A stretch of DNA of 64,000 nucleotides from CADEED01 sp035525785 (GTDB lineage Bacteria; Pseudomonadota; Gammaproteobacteria; Steroidobacterales; Steroidobacteraceae): the NCBI GenBank assembly GCA_035525785.1, contig DATLDQ010000139.1, positions 4,855-68,854 of the forward strand, read 5' to 3'. Positions 19,701-27,293 of this stretch are shown one piece after another. The translations under genes were made by a program, and so were the position numbers. The notes below the pieces were generated by a model. It was given only the letters and a program-made list of their open reading frames with translations. It had not been told where the DNA came from and made no database searches. Each line of letters opens with the position of its first letter. Position 1 is the first letter of the stretch.

Positions 19701-19893
19701 CATCACGCTCAACAAGGAGTTCGAGGTCGCCGGTGGCACGATGGATGCCTTCCTGACCGTGAGCAACCTGCTCGATGAACGCGCTCCACTGTTCCCGTCG
19801 AACTCGGGATTGCCGGGCCTGTTCTATCCGACGCTGGGTTTCTACGACGACATGGGCCGTTACTTCACGGTCGGCGCCAAGATGAAGTTCTGA
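16795..19893 (+). CDS. Large TonB-dependent outer-membrane receptor
   Basis: A 1032-residue receptor with signal peptide to about residue 27 (ending GTGSAWAQ), a TonB-box-like segment LNTITVTGSR, a plug domain (SLRNFGPSRTLVLLDGHR, then VERVDIVTGGASAIYGSDAVAGVVNYVL) and a long 22-strand barrel ending in an aromatic residue (VGAKMKF). This subtype is common in polysaccharide-degrading proteobacteria and usually imports oligosaccharides. The position divergent from the arabinanase operon supports arabino-oligosaccharide uptake. GAAGGGGAGC precedes the ATG. A strong hairpin follows the stop. A proline-rich loop (PTSPQTG, then PPPPPN) near residue 440 is an oddity. Confidence 0.95.
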   Translation: MNSRNIFRASLVALGVSAALGTGSAWAQTANPAPAQQGDDDSSEELNTITVTGSRTITDAVRSPTPLTSVDISALAVTTPSDVADALNKLPSILGGRTPRNQGNGGTNNGGNTLSLRNFGPSRTLVLLDGHRLAPSNQDGSVNIDVLPQMLVERVDIVTGGASAIYGSDAVAGVVNYVLDKDFTGLTVKADLGQSKYEDGDEYQFGAAWGTSLFSDRGHFEVAARIRHQDMIPISARPGGKDGQAWLLTGNGRVPDTGPGPINPANRPFEFTPYARVFNSGPAGNVQCNAVGWTLPPTCLFNNYTFNEAGALVPMVHGTPSASGGVESGGDGSYIKYGTFRSELDAKDIFARFSLDVGESANWYVQGSWAEAENASDWIQWVVSPNNGRPNTLFANNPYLSPTVQGQLGANIPCSDPVASAGRRCLPSTPPTSPQTGSTPPPPPNVPIFALPRYFNDVDGQPVNENPNRLYRTLGDQKAWNVETGITGDLGGFSWEAYYVHGVSELTVTNPNNTDNAKYLASLDAVNDNGTIRCWVTTQPQFASLYPGCVPANITDPGGLSADAYNYLRTSTSWLLTQEMDNVGASIGGNLWGLGLPAGDITANLSVDARWSTYVMESDFLPSDFVNCTGLRMCLAAGGAAPLRWVQNTNAPVDAKNHVYEGALEFNIPLLKEAPGFQDVSTNLAYRWTKYSTFDAVESWKLGLNWQIVDSLRFRSTLSSDIRAPNLNDLFQPAGVTSTSYNDRLTGGSAQGMRLATRGNPLLTPEEAKTFTAGVVFTPTFLPRFNLSLDFWETRLTHAITNLSYANDSVQAICLASAPSYSSPVCDLAVRPITNPSDPNYLNPAVNMPTEVRSAPVNAALLKTKGYDLQLDYNWELAGGQFSLRHLVSYQPVNSTLTTPTSAFYTWAVQPHWLQTTFLSYKNGSFGVSLQNRWLGSTSVKTSNNLLNGPPGGNQNYLDASLDANNVVDITLNKEFEVAGGTMDAFLTVSNLLDERAPLFPSNSGLPGLFYPTLGFYDDMGRYFTVGAKMKF

Positions 19894-19903
19894 TCGTTCG
19901 AGA

Positions 19904-19928
19904 GGGCGCGGACCGCCGGTCCGCGCCC
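19904..19928. terminator. Hairpin terminator between the TonB receptor gene and a small minus-strand gene
   Basis: GGGCGCGGACC at 19904-19914 pairs perfectly with GGTCCGCGCCC at 19918-19928 around a 3-base loop, and TTCT follows. It begins 10 bases after the receptor stop and ends 8 bases before the stop of the convergent small gene, so it may serve both. Confidence 0.75.
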
Positions 19929-19936
19929 TTCTGCGA

Positions 19937-20122
19937 TCAGTGGTGACGGCGCAGCCGGTCGTGCCACGACCGGGTCTGCATGAAGAAGGGCGGTTGTTCC
20001 ACACGTCGCGCCACCGGTTGGGCGAGCAGGTATCTGTCGCCCAACCACGACATCGCGGTGCGCAGCGCCATGCCGTAGTCGTACTGCGGCAGGTATGGCG
20101 CGAGTTCCTTGTGTCGTTTCAT
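19937..20122 (-). CDS. Small WLGxRYLLAxPV-family protein, copy 1
   Basis: A 61-residue protein with AAAGGAGA before the ATG at 20122. It has no signal peptide or membrane segment. The core is YDYGMALRTAMSWLGDRYLL followed by AQPV and a basic, aromatic tail (TRSWHDRLRRHH). A second copy with the same core lies at 27105-27293. I do not recognise a named family. Its divergent neighbour at 20362 also has a paralogue beside the second copy, so the two families travel together. The conserved Asp-Tyr, Trp-Leu-Gly, Arg-Tyr-Leu-Leu-Ala and Pro-Val positions suggest a real folded protein. Confidence 0.75.
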   Translation of the reverse strand: MKRHKELAPYLPQYDYGMALRTAMSWLGDRYLLAQPVARRVEQPPFFMQTRSWHDRLRRHH

Positions 20123-20361
20123 GTCGCTGTCTCCTTTGCGAACACGATAGGTGCGGGTGACTGAACCCGTGCTGAAGTGCGTTCCAATCGGACATGCTGA
20201 TGACCGAAGTGCTGCGCCTGGGCGTGAAGGCGCATGCGGACCGGCTCGCGCATTTCGCGGCAGCTGATGCGTGGTATCCCCGGAAAATATCAGACCATGC
20301 CCACCGGCCCCACGGCGCAGCTCTGACTCCCGGGGCAAGGCCTGGTGAGTACCTTCACCAC

Positions 20362-20577
20362 ATGAACACACTCATCAAGCTCGCGGTGGGCGCAGCCATC
20401 GCAGGTGCGCTCGTCAATCTCGCCATGAAGCAGCGCTCACGAAAGTCGGGTCGCAACCTGTTGCCGATGACCGCAGGACGCGGCCGCGTCCCATCGGGCT
20501 CCGGCGGATTCACGCTGGAGGAAATCGCCGGCGAGAACGCCGAGTGGGGCGGCGGAAGCAGCGGGCTCAACGCCTAG
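20362..20577 (+). CDS. Small TLIKLAVGAAIAGA-family membrane-anchored protein, copy 1
   Basis: A 71-residue protein whose first 22 residues form one hydrophobic segment (MNTLIKLAVGAAIAGALVNL), then a basic stop (MKQRSRK) and a Gly/Ser-rich polar tail of about 45 residues. This is a single-span membrane protein with a probably cytoplasmic tail. Copy 2 at 25737-25955 shares the whole anchor and the MKQRSR motif; the DNA in this stretch is nearly identical, while the tails differ except for a late acidic-Trp-Gly spot. Its function is unknown. The last 4 bases overlap the convergent M23 gene. Confidence 0.75.
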   Translation: MNTLIKLAVGAAIAGALVNLAMKQRSRKSGRNLLPMTAGRGRVPSGSGGFTLEEIAGENAEWGGGSSGLNA

Positions 20578-21680
20578 TCGAAAACGACCAACGCGTCCGG
20601 AGCGGGGCGCTCTCGTTCTCGCGTGGCGGTACCGCCCGAGGCCTGAACGCCGAATCGCTCGAACTCGTAGGGCAGCCCTTCGCCGGCAAGTGGCGAGGCG
20701 GCGTCCGCTACGTGAAAATGCAGGTGCGGTTCCGTCGAATCGCCGGTGAATCCGAGCGACGCCAGCACCTGGCCGCGCCGAACTCGGTCACCCGTTTTTA
20801 CGCGAACGCTAGCGGGCTTGAGATGCTCGTAAATCGCGAATCGCCCGCCACCGATATCGAGCGCGATGTAGTTGCCTGCGGCTTCGTCGAGGGAATGCTT
20901 GGAATTGGCCGACACGCGCTGGGGCTCGGGGACGCCCTGACGAACCGCAGCGACGCGCGCATCCGCGACTGCGAGCACCTCCGCTCCATACCCAAGCGCG
21001 TTCTTCACGATGTCGGCGTCGCCGCGCGCGGGGTTGCCTTGCGTATCCTTGCGGACCCAATCGATGGCAAAGCGACCCGGCAATCGCGCGCGCCCGTCTA
21101 CGGTGTAGTGCACGCGGCGATGACCGCGCGGCCATTCCCACGCGTAAACCGCTGCCCAGGGGCCACCGCGTAACGGCGGACCGAGAGCGGCAGTCTCGAC
21201 GGCTACCGGGGTGAGATGGCCGCCAACGACCTCGGCCATACCCTGACTGCCGCGCTCGTAGCTCACGCGATGGCGCAACATGCGAGGGGGCCGCGTTGCA
21301 TACGCATGCACCTCCAGATACACGATCGCTCGTTCGCCGGGACGCACCGGCTGAACATCCGGTCGTGACGACGCCGCGAGAGTCGTGCGCTGCGCGAGAT
21401 CGACACCTTCGAAGGATTGCGCGATGTCGTTGGCGTCGAGTACATCGACCTTCACGAGTCGCAAGGGCTCGCGGCTGAAGTTGGTCAGATGCAGCTCGTA
21501 CACGAGCCACTCGCGCCCGTCGATGGTGACGGGCCCTGGCGATGTCGGGACGGCCATGTCGAAGGATTCACGTACCTCGCCCCGGGCAAGCGCCGGCCAC
21601 GCCATCATGATGGCGACGAACGCGTTCGCGAACAGCGCGGCCGAAATGCGATTCGCGGCTGCAACGTTAACGGGATTCAC
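20574..21680 (-). CDS. Secreted M23-family metallopeptidase
   Basis: A 368-residue protein with signal peptide (MNPVNVAAANRISAALFANA...ALARG), an N-terminal beta-rich domain of about 190 residues, and a C-terminal LytM/M23 peptidase domain. The peptidase core shows AIYEHLKPASVRVKTGDRV and the zinc motif EPHLHFHVAD. The usual first histidine of the HxxxD motif is replaced by Arg in GRFAIDW, a variant I have seen in this subgroup, so activity is uncertain. It may cleave peptide cross-links in the cell wall or act as an activator. It starts 6 bases after the stop of the second TonB receptor gene, in the same direction. Confidence 0.85.
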   Translation of the reverse strand: MNPVNVAAANRISAALFANAFVAIMMAWPALARGEVRESFDMAVPTSPGPVTIDGREWLVYELHLTNFSREPLRLVKVDVLDANDIAQSFEGVDLAQRTTLAASSRPDVQPVRPGERAIVYLEVHAYATRPPRMLRHRVSYERGSQGMAEVVGGHLTPVAVETAALGPPLRGGPWAAVYAWEWPRGHRRVHYTVDGRARLPGRFAIDWVRKDTQGNPARGDADIVKNALGYGAEVLAVADARVAAVRQGVPEPQRVSANSKHSLDEAAGNYIALDIGGGRFAIYEHLKPASVRVKTGDRVRRGQVLASLGFTGDSTEPHLHFHVADAASPLAGEGLPYEFERFGVQASGGTATRERERPAPDALVVFD

Positions 21681-21686
21681 GATCGG

Positions 21687-23894
21687 CTAGAACCGCGCCT
21701 TGAACTGCACGCCCCAGATCTGCGGCTCGTTGATGAAGCCGGTGAGGTTGTTGAAGTCGATCGCGCCCGTGGCCACCACTTCATCGGTGATGTTGCGCCC
21801 GAAGAGGGCGGCTTCGTACCGGGCGTCGCTCCAGGTGTATCCCACACGCAGCCCGCCCTCGGTCAGCGCCTTGCCCCGGAACTCGGTCGACTCGTACAGG
21901 AAGAAGTTCACTTCACTGCGATAGGCCCAGTCGGTGTACGCGAACAGCTCGCCGTCACCCAGCGGGATGCCATAGCGAAGCGAAAAGTTGGCTATCCACT
22001 CGGGCGCCTGGGGTAAAGGGTTGCCGTCGATGCGCGCGAAGGTGGTAGTGCCCGCGACGAAGGTGGGGTCGGTGATGGTGCAGGCGAAACAGCCGCCGAC
22101 CGCTATGTCGTCGTCCTCGATGCCGGTGTCGTTGTAGCTCGCGCCCAGGGTCATGAGTAGTTTGGGCGTCAGGTAGGCCTGCAGGTCGATCTCGGCGCCC
22201 TGGCCCACGGTCTTTGCCGCATTCAGCAGGCGCACGGCGTTGTTGGCGCCGCCCACGGCCGTGAGCTGCTGGTCCTTCACCTCGTAGCGGAACAGGTTGA
22301 AGTACAGCTTGGCGCGGCGATCCATGAGATCGGCCTTCACGCCCACTTCGAGGGAGGTGTTGGTTTCCGGCTTGGCCACCGACTGGTTGCCGAAAGGCCC
22401 GGCGGGCTGCACGCTCGCGCCACGGAAGCCGGTCGCGATGCGCGCGTAGAAGTTGACATCGTCGTTCACCGCATAGGTGCCGCTCAGGTCCCAGCTGACG
22501 TTGTCGTCGCTGAGGCTGGCGGTAGTGGGCCCGTCGGGATCCGGGAAGGTGAAGCCTTCGGGGTCGCCCGTGACGAAGTCCTTCTCGTCGTTCGTGTAGC
22601 GGACACCCGCGCGCATCTCGAGCGCGTCGGTCACGTCGTACGTGATCGAACCGAATACCGCCCACGCCTTGTTGGTCTGGTTGGCACGCAGGTACTGGTT
22701 CTGCACGCCGCCGCCCAGGCTGTCGTACGAGAAGAATTCGGTGTCGTAGTCCTCGTCGAAGTAGTACAGGCCGGCCTGCCAGTTGAGCGCGCCTTCGAGC
22801 TGCGACTCGAGCCGGATTTCCTGCGTGAACTGGTCGAGCGTCGGGATGGCGTCCGCGGTCTCGCTCGGGAACGGGATGAACCCCGGGCCATTCGGCAGCG
22901 CGCAGAATCCACATCCGAAACCGCCGTCGATGTCGCCGCGGCTGTACGCGTCCATGGACTCGTAGCCCGTGATCGAATAAAGCGCGAGATCGCCGAAGTC
23001 CCAGCGCAGGCGGATGTTGCCGCCCTTGATGTCGAGCCGTTGGCGATTCTGGCCATCGGCCTCGATCGGGCTGTCGGCATCGAAGCCGGCGACGAGATCG
23101 TTGGTGCCGGACTCGATGATGTTGGCGCGGAACAGCCGCGCCGTGCCGTCGAGGTTGCGCATATGCGCGTTGAACAACGCGCTGAATTTGTCACCGGGTT
23201 CGTACAGCACCTGCACGCGCGCGGCGCGGTCGTCGTAGCCCTCGTAGATGTCGTCATCCCCGGTCAGCGAGTTGCCGACGTAATCGTCGCGATGTTGATA
23301 GAGACCCGAGATGCGCGCGGACCAGCCCTCGGCGAGCGGGATGTTGACTGCGCCTTCGAGATTCGAGGTGTTGTAGGTGGCATCGGAGACATTGACGTAG
23401 CCGCCGAACTCGGGCGAGGGCGCGACCGAGTCGAACTTCACCACGCCGCCCGGCGTATTGCGACCAAACAAGGTGCCCTGCGGGCCACGCAATACTTCGA
23501 TCTGGTCGAGATCGAATATGGGGAAGCCCTTGAGGATGGGGTTTTCCTGCACGACGTCGTCGTAGATGAGCGAGACCGGCTGCGAGGCGTTGAGCCGGAA
23601 GTCGCCATTGCCGTATCCACGGATATAGAAGCGCGGGAAGGCGCGGCCGAACGACGACTCGACATTGAGACTCGGCACGCGCGACGCCAGCAGCCGCACA
23701 TCCTGGCCGCCGGTGGACAGGACATCGAGATCCTCGCCACTGACCGTGGACACCGAGCTCGGCACGTCGCGAATGTTTTCGCTGCGGCGTTCGGCGGTGA
23801 CGGTCACCACGTCGAGCTGTCCCTGCTGTTCCTGTGCGAAGGCGATGGTGGGCAGCAAGGCAGCGGCAGCCCAGATCGAAAAGCTCTTGTCCAT
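21687..23894 (-). CDS. TonB-dependent outer-membrane receptor (FecA/vitamin B12-like subtype)
   Basis: The product is 735 residues from the ATG at 23894, where GGGGAGA lies at the right distance and the signal peptide MDKSFSIWAAAALLPTIAFA begins; the longer open frame upstream is not coding. It shows a TonB box (LDVVTVTAERR), a plug domain (IRGYGNGDFRLNA, then DQIEVLRGPQGTLFGRNTPGGVV) and a barrel ending in VQFKARF. This RGPQGTLFGRNTPGG subtype is common in sphingomonads and steroid or aromatic degraders; the substrate is not evident. The downstream M23 gene follows by 6 bases, so they may be cotranscribed. Confidence 0.93.
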   Translation of the reverse strand: MDKSFSIWAAAALLPTIAFAQEQQGQLDVVTVTAERRSENIRDVPSSVSTVSGEDLDVLSTGGQDVRLLASRVPSLNVESSFGRAFPRFYIRGYGNGDFRLNASQPVSLIYDDVVQENPILKGFPIFDLDQIEVLRGPQGTLFGRNTPGGVVKFDSVAPSPEFGGYVNVSDATYNTSNLEGAVNIPLAEGWSARISGLYQHRDDYVGNSLTGDDDIYEGYDDRAARVQVLYEPGDKFSALFNAHMRNLDGTARLFRANIIESGTNDLVAGFDADSPIEADGQNRQRLDIKGGNIRLRWDFGDLALYSITGYESMDAYSRGDIDGGFGCGFCALPNGPGFIPFPSETADAIPTLDQFTQEIRLESQLEGALNWQAGLYYFDEDYDTEFFSYDSLGGGVQNQYLRANQTNKAWAVFGSITYDVTDALEMRAGVRYTNDEKDFVTGDPEGFTFPDPDGPTTASLSDDNVSWDLSGTYAVNDDVNFYARIATGFRGASVQPAGPFGNQSVAKPETNTSLEVGVKADLMDRRAKLYFNLFRYEVKDQQLTAVGGANNAVRLLNAAKTVGQGAEIDLQAYLTPKLLMTLGASYNDTGIEDDDIAVGGCFACTITDPTFVAGTTTFARIDGNPLPQAPEWIANFSLRYGIPLGDGELFAYTDWAYRSEVNFFLYESTEFRGKALTEGGLRVGYTWSDARYEAALFGRNITDEVVATGAIDFNNLTGFINEPQIWGVQFKARF

Positions 23895-23998
23895 GAGATC
23901 TCCCCGTGCGTTGTCGCGCAGCTTACATGGCTGGCGGGGAGTGAACGCACCGCATGCGGTCTCGAACGCAGCGCACCAATGTCGGTGGCCCGAAGTGC

Positions 23999-24823
23999 TT
24001 ACAGCGCCTTTTCGGACAAATCCTCGTCCAATTCTTCGAGCACGTCTTCGCAGGGAGCGCTGATCTTGAGCGAGAGCAGATGGTCGGCGCGAGTGCGCCC
24101 GACATTGACAGCCGCAATGGGTTTGCCCGCAGCTGCCGCTGCCTCCGCGAACCGGAAGCCCGAATACACCATGAGCGACGATCCGGCGATGAGCAGCGCA
24201 TCGGCACGGGCCACGCCTTCGAATGCGCGCTCGACCCGATCGCGCGGCACGTTCTCGCCGAAGAACACCACGTCGGGTTTGAGGATGCCCTTGCAGACGG
24301 GGCAATCGGGCACATCGAACGCGCCAAAGTCGCGGCCGTCGATGTCGACGTCACCATCGGGCGCGACGCGTCCCTCGATCTTCGCCCACTCCGGGTTCCG
24401 CGCCAGCAGCTCCCGCTGTAGTTCGGTGCGGGGCAGGGTGTGCGCGCAGGACATGCATCGCACCAGGTCGAGCCGGCCGTGCAGATCGATGACGTTGCGG
24501 CTGCCCGCGGCCTCGTGCAACCCGTCGACGTTCTGCGTGATGAGCAGCGACACGAGCCCCCGAGTCTCGAGCTGCGCGAGCGCGCGATGCGCGCCGTTCG
24601 GGCGCGCGCCCCGGATGATGGGCCAGCCCACGGTGCTGCGCGCCCAATAGCGCTGGCGCACCTTGGGGTTGGTCATGAAGGGCTGGAATTCCACGGGCCG
24701 CGCGCGCTTCCACTCGCCTTGCTCGTCACGATAGTCGGGGATGCCCGAGCTGGTGCTGACGCCGGCGCCGGTGAGCACGGCGATGCGCGCGTTCGCTGCG
24801 AAGAAGTCGGCCAGTGCGCTCAT
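23999..24823 (-). CDS. NAD-dependent protein deacetylase (sirtuin)
   Basis: A 274-residue class II-like bacterial sirtuin. The NAD pocket is GAGVSTSSGIPDYR (19-32) and TQNVDGLHEAAGS (96-108); the catalytic histidine is His115 in DLHGR. The zinc knuckle is Cys123/Cys126 and Cys174/Cys177. It removes acyl groups from lysines using NAD. It is about 104 bases upstream of the TonB receptor gene in the same direction and divergent from the small gene at 24862; no functional link is obvious. Gene symbols differ between genomes (cobB/npdA), so none is given. Confidence 0.93.
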   Translation of the reverse strand: MSALADFFAANARIAVLTGAGVSTSSGIPDYRDEQGEWKRARPVEFQPFMTNPKVRQRYWARSTVGWPIIRGARPNGAHRALAQLETRGLVSLLITQNVDGLHEAAGSRNVIDLHGRLDLVRCMSCAHTLPRTELQRELLARNPEWAKIEGRVAPDGDVDIDGRDFGAFDVPDCPVCKGILKPDVVFFGENVPRDRVERAFEGVARADALLIAGSSLMVYSGFRFAEAAAAAGKPIAAVNVGRTRADHLLSLKISAPCEDVLEELDEDLSEKAL

Positions 24824-24861
24824 CGCGCGATCTTAACCTGCACCTGCGTTAAGCTCGCCGC

Positions 24862-25179
24862 ATGAACGAACGCGTGACGCCCGATGGCCGATACTTCGTG
24901 GTTCGCGGCCGCCTGTGGCGGCGGACCAATCCCGACCTGCCCGCCGAGAAGCGCGAGGCGCTGGTGCGTGAGCTCATGAGCGCGCGTCGTGCGGTCAAGG
25001 CGGCGCTCGAGTCGGGCAAACCCGAAGAGCTGCAGCTCGCGCGCAAGGCGGTCGACGCCGCGAAGACTGCACTGGGCGAGCGTGGGCCGGTATGGTGGAC
25101 GGATGGCGCGCCCGATTTCAACCGCCACAAGGTGAGTGGCAGCCCGTATGCGGAGTGGTGGGCCGCACAGCGCGAATGA
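24862..25179 (+). CDS. Conserved small protein, Arg/Lys-rich
   Basis: A 105-residue protein starting MNERVTPDGRYFVVRGRLWRR and containing GERGPVWWTDGAPDFNRH and SPYAEWW near the end. I recognise this as a widespread proteobacterial protein of unknown function, sometimes mislabelled as a Tol biopolymer transporter. It has no signal peptide or membrane segment; the middle is a charged helix pair. It is followed 16 bases later by a GNAT gene and may share its transcript. The 38-base spacer to the divergent sirtuin gene must hold both promoters or overlap coding sequence. Confidence 0.8.
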   Translation: MNERVTPDGRYFVVRGRLWRRTNPDLPAEKREALVRELMSARRAVKAALESGKPEELQLARKAVDAAKTALGERGPVWWTDGAPDFNRHKVSGSPYAEWWAAQRE

Positions 25180-25195
25180 AGGTGGCCAACGCCCG

Positions 25196-25651
25196 ATGTT
25201 GAAGATCATTCCCCGTACGCGCGACGAAGTGCGCGCCAATCTCGAAGCCATGGACGCCGACACGCGCGCGATGATTTCCGCGGACTGGTGGGCCAAGTTC
25301 GAACAGTCCGCGTTCGAGGATCCGTGGGTGCACGGCTTCCATCTGCTGCTCCCCGACGGCACGAATGTCGGGTTGGGCAGCTTCAAAGGCCCGCCGGTCG
25401 ATGGCGCGGTGGAGATCGCGTACGCGGTATTGCCGGAGCACCAGGGCAAGGGCCACGCGACTGACGCCGCGCGCGCCATGGTGGAATATGCGCTCGGCTT
25501 CGCCGAGGTGCGCAAGGTTCTCGCGCACACGCTGCCGACCGGGGTCGCCTCGCAGCGCGTGCTGCTCAAGGCCGGGTTCCGCCAGGTCGGCGAGTTCGTC
25601 GACCCTGATGATGGCCTCGTGTGGCGTTTCGAGATCGCGCGAGAAGCCTGA
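25196..25651 (+). CDS. GNAT-family N-acetyltransferase
   Basis: A 151-residue RimJ/RimL-like acetyltransferase. The fold is seen in GLGSFKGPPVDGAVEIAYAV, the acetyl-CoA pyrophosphate loop in PEHQGKGHATDAARAMVEYA, and the closing VASQRVLLKAGFRQVGEF. It transfers an acetyl group to an amine or protein N-terminus; the acceptor is unknown. The start at 25196 is the first methionine consistent with the fold; the preceding gene ends 16 bases earlier, which suggests cotranscription. Confidence 0.88.
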   Translation: MLKIIPRTRDEVRANLEAMDADTRAMISADWWAKFEQSAFEDPWVHGFHLLLPDGTNVGLGSFKGPPVDGAVEIAYAVLPEHQGKGHATDAARAMVEYALGFAEVRKVLAHTLPTGVASQRVLLKAGFRQVGEFVDPDDGLVWRFEIAREA

Positions 25652-25736
25652 GCCCACTGCGCATCAGCACGCTCTCACGCGTCGTGCTCGCGCATGCCGA
25701 CTGCCCCGACCCGCGTGCGCGCGTAGCGTCGCCGCC

Positions 25737-25955
25737 ATGAAAACCCTGATCAAGCTCGCGGTGGGCGCAGCCATCGCCGGGGCCGTGGCCACGCTGTTCA
25801 TGAAGCAGCGTTCTCGCGCGGTGTCCCGTGAAGACGAAGCGTTCGATGACAGCGTGGGAATTGGCGCGGGGGACGTCGCCGAACCAATGCCCGCGGAGGG
25901 TGGCCAGAAAGAGGACTGGTACGGCTCCCAAGCCGGCGATGCGTCGCGACACTGA
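25737..25955 (+). CDS. Small TLIKLAVGAAIAGA-family membrane-anchored protein, copy 2
   Basis: A 72-residue paralogue of the protein at 20362: the anchor (MKTLIKLAVGAAIAGAVATL) and MKQRSR stop are shared, with 29 identical bases in a row in the DNA coding for the anchor. The tail here is acidic (SREDEAFDD) and ends near WYGSQAGD. One membrane span with a soluble tail is predicted. It lies upstream of a membrane protein (26083), a 24-residue hydrophobic peptide (27014) and a WLGxRYLL protein (27105), so this locus is the fuller version of the first. Confidence 0.75.
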   Translation: MKTLIKLAVGAAIAGAVATLFMKQRSRAVSREDEAFDDSVGIGAGDVAEPMPAEGGQKEDWYGSQAGDASRH

Positions 25956-26082
25956 GGCGCGGGTTCGGCCGATTCGGCTGGTGGACTGCCCCATTTGCCT
26001 ACACGCGGGTGGCAGGCGTTCCTGCATCCCGGCGCACGCAGTGCGGGCAGTTTGCACCTAACACCTCTACCCAGAGCCGACC

Positions 26083-27000
26083 ATGCCAACAGTCTCGACG
26101 CTTGCTGCAGATGGCCCCCGCGATGCCGGGGCGGTTTCGTGGGGCGCGGTGATCGCCGGCGCGGTGGGCGCCGCGGTGCTGTCGCTGGTGCTGTTCGTGC
26201 TCGGCACGGGCCTCGGGCTCGCAGTCGCATCGCCGTGGGGCCATGACGGCATCTCGGGTACCGCGGCGACAGTTTCCACCATCGCGTGGGTCACGTTCGT
26301 GCAGCTCGCGGCGTCCGTGCTCGGTGGCTATCTTGCCGGGCGCCTGCGCACACGCTGGGTGACGGTGCACACCCACGAAGTTTTCTTCCGCGACACCGCG
26401 CATGGCTTTCTCGCCTGGGGCGTGTCCACGTTGCTGATGGCGACGCTGCTGTCTTCGGCCGTCACGGCCACCCTATCTACCGGCATGAAGGCTGGTGGCG
26501 CCATGGCCGGCGCCGCGGTCGCCGGCGCGGGCCATGGGGCTGCCATGGCGGCCGCGTCGCCCGACAAGCCCGGCGACACGTCTGGCCCCATGGGTTATTT
26601 CGTGGACACGCTGTTCCGCGGCTCGCAGCCTGCCGCGCCACAACCGGGTGCGCCGGCCGCCGACAAGGCGCCGGAAGTCACGCGCATTTTCGCGAACGCG
26701 CTCGAGTCGGGTGAGCTGAACCAGGCTGACACGCAATACCTCGCGCAGCTCGTCGCCGCGCAGACCGGCATTTCGCAGACGGAAGCGGAGCAGCGCGTGA
26801 CGACCACATTCAACCAGCTGAAGACCAAGCTTCAGCAGGCGAGCGATAAAGCGAAGCAGGTCGCGGACGAGGCGCGCAAGGCGTCGGCGGGGCTCGCGTT
26901 GTGGCTGGTGGTGTCGCTGCTCATCGGCGCCTTTGTCGCTAGCCTGGCCGCCACGTTCGGGGGCCGGCTGCGCGATTCATCCGTCCTGGCCAACCCCTGA
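26083..27000 (+). CDS. Multi-pass membrane protein with Ala/Gln-rich helical loop
   Basis: A 305-residue protein with three or four N-terminal membrane segments (about 17-48, 65-88, 108-128 and possibly 134-152), a Pro/Ala-rich loop (180-200), a helical Gln/Lys-rich stretch with repeated AGLALW-flanking heptads (FNQLKTKLQQASDKAKQVADEARK) and a final membrane segment (270-292). It resembles the YrzE/TIGR04086-like proteins with Ala/Gly-rich glycine-zipper spans that I know only as hypothetical. Envelope stress or membrane-tension roles are speculation. It is followed 13 bases later by a 24-residue hydrophobic peptide gene. Confidence 0.75.
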   Translation: MPTVSTLAADGPRDAGAVSWGAVIAGAVGAAVLSLVLFVLGTGLGLAVASPWGHDGISGTAATVSTIAWVTFVQLAASVLGGYLAGRLRTRWVTVHTHEVFFRDTAHGFLAWGVSTLLMATLLSSAVTATLSTGMKAGGAMAGAAVAGAGHGAAMAAASPDKPGDTSGPMGYFVDTLFRGSQPAAPQPGAPAADKAPEVTRIFANALESGELNQADTQYLAQLVAAQTGISQTEAEQRVTTTFNQLKTKLQQASDKAKQVADEARKASAGLALWLVVSLLIGAFVASLAATFGGRLRDSSVLANP

Positions 27001-27013
27001 CCCGGAGCAAATC

Positions 27014-27088
27014 ATGCGATCCATCCTGTTGTGGTTTATCGGCGTGCCGATCCCGATCATCATCCTGATCGCGTTGTTCGCACACTAG
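27014..27088 (+). CDS. 24-residue hydrophobic peptide
   Basis: A tiny gene with GGAGCAA before its ATG at 27014. The peptide begins MRSILLWFIGVPIPII and ends LIALFAH; nearly every residue is hydrophobic apart from Arg2 and the final His, which gives one transmembrane helix kinked by two prolines. I recall very similar 24-residue peptides in other proteobacteria, which favours a real conserved product. It is 13 bases downstream of the membrane protein gene and probably its small subunit. Confidence 0.6.
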   Translation: MRSILLWFIGVPIPIIILIALFAH

Positions 27089-27104
27089 CCGCTCGACTCG
27101 CCGA

Positions 27105-27293
27105 TCAATGCCGCGTGGCCGGATGCCAGTGGCGCGTCTCGGCGTAGAACGGCTTGCGCTCCTCGGCCCGTTTCGTCACGGGCTCGGCGAGCAGATAACG
27201 ATTCCCCAGCCAGTTGACTGCATCCTTCACCGCGGGGCGGTAGTCGTGCTGCGCGAGCGTGGGAGTCTCGACCAACTGTAGCTTCTGTTTCAT
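27105..27293 (-). CDS. Small WLGxRYLLAxPV-family protein, copy 2
   Basis: A 62-residue protein starting at the ATG at 27293, preceded by GAGGAAG. It shares with copy 1 (19937) the core HDYRPAVKDAVNWLGNRYLL, AEPV, and an aromatic tail (FYAETRHWHPATRH). The differences are conservative and the ends differ, so the copies are old paralogues. It is convergent with the 24-residue peptide gene at a distance of 16 bases. Its function is unknown; no membrane segment or signal peptide is seen. Confidence 0.75.
   Translation of the reverse strand: MKQKLQLVETPTLAQHDYRPAVKDAVNWLGNRYLLAEPVTKRAEERKPFYAETRHWHPATRH

Noticed and set aside
23999..24305. N-terminal extension of the second TonB receptor into the sirtuin gene
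   Set aside because: The signal peptide and GGGGAGA site place the start at 23894; upstream codons are the sirtuin gene in another frame.
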